In this document: one piece after another, positions 56,102 through 64,000 of the stretch
How the letters are laid out: each line of letters starts with the position of its first letter
Numbering within the stretch: the stretch's first letter is position 1
Assembly (NCBI GenBank): GCA_030068075.1
Contig: CM057835.1
Coordinates: 36,135,715 to 36,199,714 of the forward strand
Source: Paguma larvata
Lineage: Eukaryota > Chordata > Mammalia > Carnivora > Viverridae
Length of the DNA: 64,000 nucleotides
Direction of reading: 5' to 3'
Made by a program: the position numbers and the translations under genes
Notes under the pieces: model-generated
Told to the model about the DNA's origin: nothing
Seen by the model: only the letters and a program-made list of their open reading frames with translations
Database searches by the model: none

Positions 56102-56282
56102 CTGGAGAAATTATATAGAAGAAATTCTTGAACTCATCCATCCACACTTCTGCAAGTCGCCTGTTATTTTTATTGATAATCTGTCCTGTGCCTCCGGGAA
56201 ACGTGTAAGGTGTGGCTTTCCGAAATACGTGTCCGACATGCGAGCAGGTAACAATCTCCAAAGTTCCTCCACACTGCCAAAT
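56102..56282 (-). CDS. GALNT1: GALNT1 coding exon, end of catalytic domain, residues ~327-386
   Basis: This 181-base exon follows ttttcag and ends CCAG|gttagc, a GT donor with a weak +3 to +6. It encodes [38 protein letters not shown] and [19 protein letters not shown], then ISP and the first base of Gly387. The His in SHVGHVFR falls at residue 344, which in this family completes the metal site together with DxH. The conserved WMDEFK segment is present. The reading frame joins the flanking exons exactly (phase 0 in, phase 1 out). Confidence 0.97.
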
Positions 56283-56552
56283 CTGAAAACAACAGCAAAG
56301 AAGACCACGTAAGACCCTGATGGTTTTTTAAAAAACTTCACATCGATGGATTGTTTACAGTTAAAACTTCACAGAATCATGGCTATACATATACACAGTG
56401 GAGCTCTTGCTATATGGTCACAAAGCCAGTGCTTCCTCAGAAGAATACTTTTCTGTAATTTTTGGTTCTGAGCAAACCAGAAGTTGAAGGTTAAATTCAA
56501 AAAAGGTACATTAAAGGCTAAATGCAGAAAAGATATGAAGTCTAGAGTAGTA

Positions 56553-56760
56553 TTTTTTAAGTTTATTTATTTCGTGAAAAAGAGCACGTACATATGCACG
56601 TGCTGGGGAGGGACACAGAGAGAGGGAGACGGAGGATCCCAAGCAGACTTCGCTCCGACTGCGTGGAGCAGATGCAGGGCTCAAACTCACGAACCATGAG
56701 ATCACGACCTGAGCTGAAATCAAGAGTCAGACGCTTAACCACTGAGCCACCAGGCACCCC
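56553..56760 (-). mobile_element. CAN-SINE in GALNT1 intron
   Basis: Reversed. Duplication CTAGAGTAgTATTTTT / CTAGAGTAaTATTTTT at about 56542 and 56760. Confidence 0.94.
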
Positions 56761-58031
56761 TAGAGTAATATTTTTCTAACTGCAGGCCAGGACTCATAAA
56801 AAGATCGTAAGTTCAAATCTGAGGAGTTGCAACCAGCACTTGCTAACGAGGACATACTATTTCATGAAATGTTTAGATTTTGTGTGTAGTATATATATAT
56901 ATGCATGGTTCATGGTCAAAAAACTTTCGACCAGAGAGTATTCAGCCAGAGTCATATCTATTCCTTTCTCTAAACCTGTCATAGCCTGTACATTAAACAG
57001 ACTCTAGAAATCGAAACTGGATCTCATGAATTATTCACTGGGACAATGACAGCATGCTCTGTCATCTTCATGAGAATAAAAACGAAAGGGTAAAAGAAAG
57101 ACATCAAGTTTGGGTTCACATTCTTAGTTTAATGAAATTATCCTTCTGCTCCTTTTGAAATGCATTTTTCTGTAAGTTAAAAATCTGCTATTTACAATTT
57201 AAACAGATTTCGAGAAGTTTTGATTTTGCTAAATATTCAGTATCTCTACTTTGAAGTTCTCCCAGGATCACAAAGTGACACAGTTGGATAGGATCTCCCA
57301 GATGGTCTAGAGTCCAGACTTCTCCTTTTCTAAGAGAGCAAAGTGATCCACTTGAAACAAAGTGAGGTAGCTGGTTTAGATTACAGGGCAGTTCAATGTG
57401 GTTTCCACTATATGCCAAGTGTCTCATGGTAATTATTTTCAGAAATACACAGTATCACTTAACATGTTGATTTTAGTGAACGTGAAATGCTTAAGAGTTT
57501 TACATAAGGTTGACTGGGTTAAATTAAATTAGAGCGATTTCAGAACTCTTGTTTTTTTCTTTTTATTGAAAAAATGTAAATAAAGTCAGTAAAGTGACCA
57601 GGTTTTATATAAGAGACAACAATTTTCACAACAGAAGGACAAAGCATATTACAGAAAGTAAAATTACATTTTTGGCAGTCAAATCCACAGTAATATATAG
57701 AAACTACATATTGTTTTTTATTTTTAGAGCTTGAATTACTTCCTTTTAAGTGACAGAAATGCAAAACATCTAAGGGATCTTGTGTTAAATTTTATAGTTT
57801 AACTATTAAGATAATGGAATTATTTGCTTAAAATACAGTTTATAAGGAACCCTTAATAGTTGACATCTAACTTTTTATGAAATGATTAAACTCATCACTA
57901 AATCATCATTTAAAACTAAAACTCATGCTAAATTCAATTTTTATTTTTTATTTAGGGATACATAACATGAATAATTAAAATTAATTAACATGAGGTTAAA
58001 TAAAAGATCATGTTTTTCAAAGGAAACTTAC

Positions 58032-58149
58032 CCTAAAGGAAATTTCTAGGTTTTCTCCTCCCCAGATATCCATTCCAGCATCATATGTTCCAATCTCCTG
58101 GAAGTAATCTCTGTCTATTGAAAACAGGCCGCCTGCCATTGTAGGTGTT
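58032..58149 (-). CDS. GALNT1: GALNT1 coding exon with Gal/GalNAc-transferase motif, residues ~288-326
   Basis: This 118-base exon starts after ttttcag and ends AGG|gtaagt. Its first base completes Arg287 and 39 codons follow: [20 protein letters not shown] then [19 protein letters not shown]. The D-x8-E-x2-E signature of the Gal/GalNAc-transferase motif is intact. With a 559-residue protein the three acidic residues fall at D310, E319 and E322, the positions known from the family to be needed for activity. The TPTMAGGLF stretch, usual in this family, precedes it. No frameshift or stop is seen, so the locus looks functional. The exon ends in phase 0. Confidence 0.97.
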
Positions 58150-60290
58150 CTGAAAATCAATCATAACTCCATACCATCAATTTTAAGAATTTAAAATTTA
58201 CAATTTTTGTTTTTAAAAGTAGTTATATTAACTGTATACCATGACAGAATAAATGCTTATTCTCACACTCCTCAGAAACGTTCATAAGTGTCCTAAGGAT
58301 TTTCCATGTTTTTTACAATCTTCTATTAGGTCTTCAGACTGACCTATGTCCATCGTGCTGACTGGTGGACCTACTCTGTCCCAGCCTGGGCCCTGACAGC
58401 CTTCTCTGCCCAGTCCGAAGGCCACTTCTGCTTTTAGTACCTTTCTTGGTCCTCAGGTCCTAACTAAGCTTAGTCACCTGAAACTCCTTAAACTGAGGCT
58501 AGTTCTCATAATTCTCTCCATCTGACTGCATATCTTCCCACAGTTCCTAGCAACCACACTGACTATATTAACTAACTGTACTGACTATATAGTCAACTAG
58601 ATTCATGTTAGCAACTCTCACACACCAGATTCTAAAGTGTGGCAAATACTGCAAAGACATAGAATAAATAGGACAAAAACAATGAAGTCCTTTTCCTATA
58701 CCTAACAGAAACCTTTAAGGAAAGGAATGAAGTACAGAATGAAATCAATACACCCCTAAGGGGACTGTCATCCTGACCAAGTATGGTGTATTCTCTGCAG
58801 AAGAGGAGCCCAATTCATCAGCACATGGCCCAGGTATGCAGAGTGGGCGGAAATAGCTGGAATTAAGCAGAGAAATGATAATGAAGGAGGATTTACATAA
58901 ACAAATACCCATCAACCATTTGATTTCCATGACGGATGAGTATAAAGAAAAATGGGACTCCAACTAGAAGAAAATAATTAAGTTCCAGGGAAAAAGGAAA
59001 CTATGGCCATCATATTTTAGGATGATTGTTGCCTTGGATTCCATGCCCTAAAACATATGGATTCCACGCTGTAAAGGGTGGCAGCATTTGCCTTTCCAGT
59101 AGAAACAGTCGTTTCCACATAAAAGTTAGGATATACTCTCATTTCAGAAGAGAAAAAGAATGAGAAACGTCTACTATCTTAAGAGGCAGAGGAAACAGGC
59201 CAACATCCCACAGAGTTACCATTTAGTACCCAGATTTCTTACCCTGGGTTTTGAGACATCTCTACATTTCCTGCAATTGTATTCTCAATCTTCTGTTTGC
59301 ACATGTGCACTTTTCCCCTATTAGAGAAGACTCATAGCTTTTATCCGATTTTCCAAAGAAGCCTACCATCTACAAAATGTAGAACACCTGATTTAGATGG
59401 TAATTTGTCGAACTGTCATCAAAAGAGTGGAAAAGTACCTTTGCTAGGGAAGGATTCTGGCAGGCCAGGAGAAAAAGCTCACAATTAATGAAATTCTCCT
59501 CAGCTTTGCCAGAATGGGACTTGAGTTCAAGGGAAAGCAGGCCTGAGAAGGCTGGGAAGGGAGAGAGCTAAGGCGTGGTTCTGAAGGGGCCCCCGACCAC
59601 TACAGAAGCAGCGGGTTGGTGCTGCTGGACAAATCCCAGGGCGGCTCGGAGAGCTCAAGGTCTCAATTTCAAGGTTCTGAACAGCATAAAGATTCTTATC
59701 CTTTTCTGAAAAAATTTACAGATGACCAAATATAAAACAAAGGAAAAATCAGAATGTGTCCATGGAAATCCGTTTTTATACTTCTGTCAACTCTAGTTAT
59801 TTTTATATCTGAAACAAGCTTTTCTAACCTTATCAGTCAGTAACCATCATCTGATGGTACAAGTCTGAATTTACAGTCTTATTTTTTGGTGCAACGACCC
59901 ACTTTAGGTAGTATTTTCACATACCAACACTTATAGTTAATTAAGGGACAGTTTGATTTAAAGCAAAATTATTATCATTAACAACTGAATCAAAGCATAG
60001 ATCTGATTTATGTTGTTCATACAGGAATGAAAAAACATATGCATGTTACCATCACTTTTCAGGTGTACAAGATTTACATAAAAGAAACATCCTAAATTTA
60101 TGAAATGATCAGAGTAAAAAGCCCTTTTAAAATAACAACACATGTGAAAGATGGCTCTCAACTACATATATGGCTTTACAAATGCCTCCTGTTTCTCAAC
60201 ATACACTTAAAATCCTTTTGATAGGATTCCCAAAGCTTCACTGCCCGCTGCTGATAACACTTTAGGGAAAATGTTTGACATATCAGTCAC

Positions 60291-60461
60291 CTGACAGGAA
60301 GAGTCCGATCACCTTTCCTTCTGTCCATTTCTCTTTGGGGAACAGGATACCAGCGAAAATTGAGCTTCCAGTTAAAGCCACCATAGGTCATATCAGAGCC
60401 TGCCATGTACTCAAAAGTATCATCGCTGATCACATCGATGATAGGACATACCACTGTTTTC
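60291..60461 (-). CDS. GALNT1: GALNT1 coding exon (first of seven in window), residues ~231-286
   Basis: GALNT1 is a Golgi type II membrane enzyme that transfers GalNAc from UDP-GalNAc to Ser/Thr, starting mucin-type O-glycosylation. This 171-base exon reads [16 protein letters not shown], then [19 protein letters not shown] and [21 protein letters not shown], which I recognise as GALNT1. It follows a minus-strand acceptor (ttttag, just above 60461) and ends at CAG|gtgact. The first base completes a codon begun in an upstream exon outside the window, and the last two (AG) start an Arg codon finished in the next exon. The segment lies in the catalytic domain after the DxH metal-binding motif, whose exon is not in the window. 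GALNT13 is the closest paralogue; the lectin-domain residues in later exons favour GALNT1. Confidence 0.96.
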
Positions 60462-60724
60462 CTAAAATCATAAAAGCAAATGAAAAAACCTTCACAACTT
60501 TCCTTTTTGAGGCCTAGTATAACAACTACATTATAAATATATGCTAAGTGTGTTTAAAATACAAATACATTCATTATATAATGTTAAAAGCAATGATGAA
60601 AAAAACTTCCTGCTATATCTTACTAAGTTAGCATATCATTTATCACTCACTTGTAACCACTGATAACCTTTCACCCCTTTTTCGTTCATACTTTTACATA
60701 ACTGCCACATATAAAAACACTCCA

Positions 60725-60925
60725 GAGGTGCCTGGGTGGCTCAGTGGTTAAGCGTCTGACTCTTGATCTCAGCTCAGGTCATGATCTCATGGTTCGTGGC
60801 ACTGAGCCCTGCGCCAGGCTCTGTGCTGATAGTGTGGAGCCTGTTTGGGATTCTCTCTCTTCCTCTTCCTCTGCTCCTCTGCTGCGTGCTTCTCTCCGTC
60901 TCAAAACAAATAAACTTAAAAAAAA
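60725..60925 (+). mobile_element. CAN-SINE in GALNT1 intron
   Basis: Variant with gactcttgatctcagctcag in the head region and ttctctctcttcctcttcct in the body; flanks share ACACTCCA. Confidence 0.93.
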
Positions 60926-60929
60926 CAAC

Positions 60930-63180
60930 ACTCCAAATATTTCCAGTTTTCAAAAATAACACTTTTAATGACTATGTATTTAATCATTTTAAGGTAATAA
61001 TTTTAAGGTAATAATCTTAATAAACTCTTGGATATGTGTGTTCCTTACAGTTTTTTGCTATTAAGATACGAAGTGAACATGTTCATACAACCAGTATTTT
61101 GCTTTTGCTCTAGTGAGTAAACTTCCAGGACTGACTTTACTGAATTAATGGAAAGAACTTTTTTCTAACACTACTTTTTGCTGCTCTCCATATACATACG
61201 TATATGTATATATTTCTCCCCACAGCTTCTTTATAATGCTATCGACTTTAGATGTTATTTCTTGCATTTTTGCTAATACTGTTAAATAGAATCTCACAAT
61301 TTAAAAATCTATATTTTCTAGTTATCAGAAAGGATATTTTTCTGCAGCTTTTTATTTCTTCATACAAATTGATCATAGATATTTAATTTTTTTTTCTACT
61401 GGTATTGTGATAGTTTTTATAAATCTGAAAAAACTCCCACATGACCACAGCTCCTTCCTAGGAGAGGGTGCACTACTCAGCCTTTGGCAGCCACATTCTA
61501 GAGTATATAACATGCTCGCCATTCCCATCTTTTGTGTCTTATTTAAGAAATTTTTCCCTACTCCAAAATTATAAAGGTGTTCTCCTATGCAGTCTTCAAA
61601 AAGAATTGTATTTTTACTTTTCATATTTAAGAGTTTAATCCTTATGGAATTGATTTGGGTATGCTATATAGTAAATATCCAACTTATGGATAACTAGTTA
61701 TTCCAGCACTATCTGATGGTCTTTTTTTTTCTGCTGTAATTATCAATGCCTCCTCTATCCTCAGTCAAGTTGCTATATAAACATGGGATGGTTTCTAGAC
61801 AGTACTGTTTCACTAATTTATTTGTGAATTTCTGCATCAATATGTCACTGCCAGCAGCACCTGGGAGGCTCAGTTGGTTGGGTGCCTGACTTTGGCTCAT
61901 GTCATGATCTTGCGGTTCATGAGTTTGAGTCCCACATTGGGCTCTGTGCTGAGAGCTCAGAGCCTGGAGCCTACTTTGGATTCTGTTTCTCCCTCTTTCT
62001 CTCTGCCTCTCCTCTGCTTGAACTCTCTCTCTCTCTCAAAAGTAAATAAACATAAAAAAATTTAATATAGCCTCAAAATAAGTCTTGATATCTGGTAGTG
62101 CCAGCCCCTGTTGATCCTTAGTCTTCTTTAAGACTTTCTCACCTATTTTTTTTAAATATGCATTTCCACATAAATATTAGAATCCCTAGTTCCTCCAAGA
62201 AAATTCTGTTGAGATTACAACGGGAAATGCATTGAATTTCTAGATCACTGTGGGGAGAACTGATATTTTTACCTTTCTATCCATGACTATTATCCTCCTC
62301 TCCACTTATTTTCCAGTAAATTTTTCAAATGTTCCATTTTAGGCATATTTTGTTAAACATATTCCTAATTATAGCTTATTATTTCCTCTGTTATTATAAA
62401 TGGGACCTTTTCTTTTTTTCTTTTTACATTTTCTAACATTCCTTGCTGGTGTGGAGAAGGCTCTACCATAGAGATCTTACATTAGGCAACGTTGCTAAAT
62501 TGTTACTATCTCTGTTTTGTGTAAGATTTTTTTTCCATTAAGAACATGTCATCTGCAATTGAGAGTACTTGTTTTTTTTTCCATTTCCAATTCGTACACC
62601 CTTTACTTCTTATATTACTGCAAAACTTAAGGCTTCTATTAATACTAAGGGACAGTAGTTAATTCAGGGCATCATAAGGATGTTCTGTATCTTTTAAAAA
62701 TATTTTCAACTCTTCTCCATTGATATGATGTTTGCTAGCTAAGGCTATTTTTTTTTAAGCCATCCTTTCTCAGACTAGTAAATTTCCATTCTATAATAGT
62801 TTGTTTGCTAAGTACTTTTAATCATAAGTGATGTTCATCTTAATCATAAATGAACACATTTTTCTGTATCTACTGAAGTGATCACAGATTTTTAATGATA
62901 GGGTTTTTAATCAAAGTGTTAGAAATGTTAATGAGGGTGTATTACGTGAACTGGTTTTGTAATATTAAACTATACCAATTAGTTATGATATGTTCTTTTA
63001 CATATTTTTCATACAAAAATAAAAATATATTCTATCATTTTTTACTCCCAGTAGGCTCAGTTTTCTGGTATTTTGAGATTTTTGGGTTAGTGTTCATGAG
63101 TGGGTTTGGATACTTTGCAACGTACTCCCTCCCGTCTTTCATATCAGAGTTATACTACTCTCATAAAGAGCTGGATTAGT
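60930..63180 (-). mobile_element. old L1 (minus) in GALNT1 intron
   Basis: Reversed L1 3' UTR and ORF2: ttaagagtttaatccttatg, agttattccagcactatctg, gaacatgtcatctgcaattg. It is in the same orientation as GALNT1. One plus-strand SINE (61857-62060) interrupts it. Confidence 0.65.
61857..62060 (+). mobile_element. CAN-SINE in GALNT1 intron
   Basis: Full-length, head gcacctgggaggctcagttg, tail aaagtaaataaacataaaaa. Confidence 0.93.
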
Positions 63181-64000
63181 TCCCTCCTTTTTTCTATTCT
63201 CTGTTTACAAATTCTGTTTCCCCACCGCCACCCCACACCAAGGCTGAAACAGGCAAATTTTCCTGCGTGCGGTGGGATTTCTCATTCTCACCCACACGGG
63301 GGCACAAGATCTTAGCTTTATGCAGATGTTTGCTCTTCATCTTCCCACCTTAGGCGGGGCCTAGGCCTGGTCTCCTATCTTCCCGTCGTCTATCAAGGCA
63401 GAGAGGCTCTGTGTCCTTTGAGTTTGGCAGAAATTCTCCAAGTGAGAGCTGGCTTTAGCGTTTGGACCACTCATTTGTCTCACTTTTGAGACTTGCAAAA
63501 CTTCTGACTTCAACGCCAGCTCAGCGATGCATTTAGAAATGCGTTTTGTAATTTATCCAGCACTTAAACTCTTTCAGAGGGAAATGTTACTCAGGACACC
63601 GAGTCCACCACAGAGCCCCAACTAGAAGTTGTGGCTGTCATTTCAGTCAACCCCTCTTCAGTATTCTGTCAGCTCCTCACACTGATTTCTCTCCCTGGGG
63701 CCAGGCTCTTGCTTAGGTGTGGTCTTTATGGAAGCCAGTATTCCCAAATGAGTACTCTACTCTTCAAAGACAACAACTTACAGAGATATTCTCTTCCTTC
63801 TTCAGGCAGTGTTCTCCTTCCTAAGGCTGCTGTCCCTTCTCACCGTCCCAGTGCTGGTTTTCCCTATTTGTTCATCTCTAAAAGGGCGAGACGTGCGTTC
63901 GGCATTTGCTAGCAAGCAGAACAGATGCAGCGGCTTTTCCCGTGCTTCACTGACCTTGTACGAGTTTACCTTCCTCAAGTCAAACCTTAGTGTGGAGCTG

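Larger units (their letters stand above)
60462..64000 (-). other. GALNT1: GALNT1 intron, partial, runs off the window
   Basis: Sequence upstream of the first visible exon. I searched for the exon encoding the DxH motif (DAHCE) and did not find it, so the upstream exons lie beyond 64000. The content is an old L1 in sense with the gene, two SINEs, and about 0.8 kb (63.2-64.0 kb) that I could not assign. Confidence 0.8.

Noticed and set aside
61192..61212. Short AT-rich palindrome near atacatacgtatatgtat
   Set aside because: Simple TA/CA alternation; symmetry of this length is common in such sequence.
2167..62060. tRNA genes in the tRNA-Lys-like heads
   Set aside because: These are SINE heads with A/B-box resemblance only; the cloverleaf is not preserved and a C/T tract with A-rich tail follows.
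7760..62065. Recurring small protein starting MAQSVKHPTSAQVMIS or similar
   Set aside because: Every copy is a translation of the SINE head and core, on whichever strand the SINE lies; not a gene family.
1..64000. CRISPR array or other prokaryotic repeat system
   Set aside because: The only recurrent units are eukaryotic SINEs and L1s in both orientations with irregular spacing.
63930..64000. Possible GALNT1 exon at the right edge (donor-like gtaaac on the minus strand)
   Set aside because: The translation does not match any GALNT1 segment expected upstream, so the site looks fortuitous.

Overview
This is mammalian nuclear DNA, almost certainly from a cat-family carnivore. The main evidence is about 36 copies of the tRNA-Lys-derived carnivore SINE (CAN-SINE) in its felid form: a GCCTGGGTGGCTCAG-type head, a GGTCATGATCTCA core, a CTCTCTCTCTGCCCCTCCCC tract and an AAATAAATAAACATT-type tail. 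Short 3' ends of a carnivore L1 family are also present. There are no bacterial genes, operons or CRISPR arrays.

The only gene I can support is GALNT1 (polypeptide N-acetylgalactosaminyltransferase 1), read on the minus strand. Seven coding exons with exact splice sites lie at 60461-60291, 58149-58032, 56282-56102, 55230-55091, 50428-50330, 49745-49611 and 45708-45562 (stop codon). They add up to 991 coding bases. If the protein has the usual 559 residues, this is residues 231-559: the C-terminal half of the catalytic domain (with the D-x8-E-x2-E Gal/GalNAc-transferase motif and H344) and the whole ricin-type lectin domain. The 3' UTR runs to about 43.7 kb. The 5' exons lie beyond the right edge of the window.

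From 1 to about 43 kb is the 3' flank of GALNT1, built mostly of nested retrotransposons. Region by region: 0.2-4.6 kb, L1 fragments carrying an RPS24 processed pseudogene that was later split by a solo ERV class II-type LTR; 4.6-12 kb, a GC-richer, mostly single-copy stretch with three strong CTCF-like motifs, an L2 and a MaLR LTR; 12-21 kb, nested L1s, a MER2 element holding an RNF166 processed pseudogene, a MaLR LTR and an L2; 21-24 kb, mixed or unrecognised sequence; 24-42.9 kb, an L1 graveyard mostly in minus orientation, with L1-in-L1-in-L1 nesting, two SINEs in one target site, a MaLR-in-MaLR insertion, microsatellites and an internally deleted Tigger1.

I found no new biological system. 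The most interesting observations are structural: datable chains of nested insertions, a 21-bp perfect inverted repeat enclosing a second stem near 32.06 kb, a G-quadruplex-type G tract, and the CTCF-like sites. Repeat family names come from recognition by eye. Boundaries supported by target-site duplications are exact or nearly so; others are approximate.
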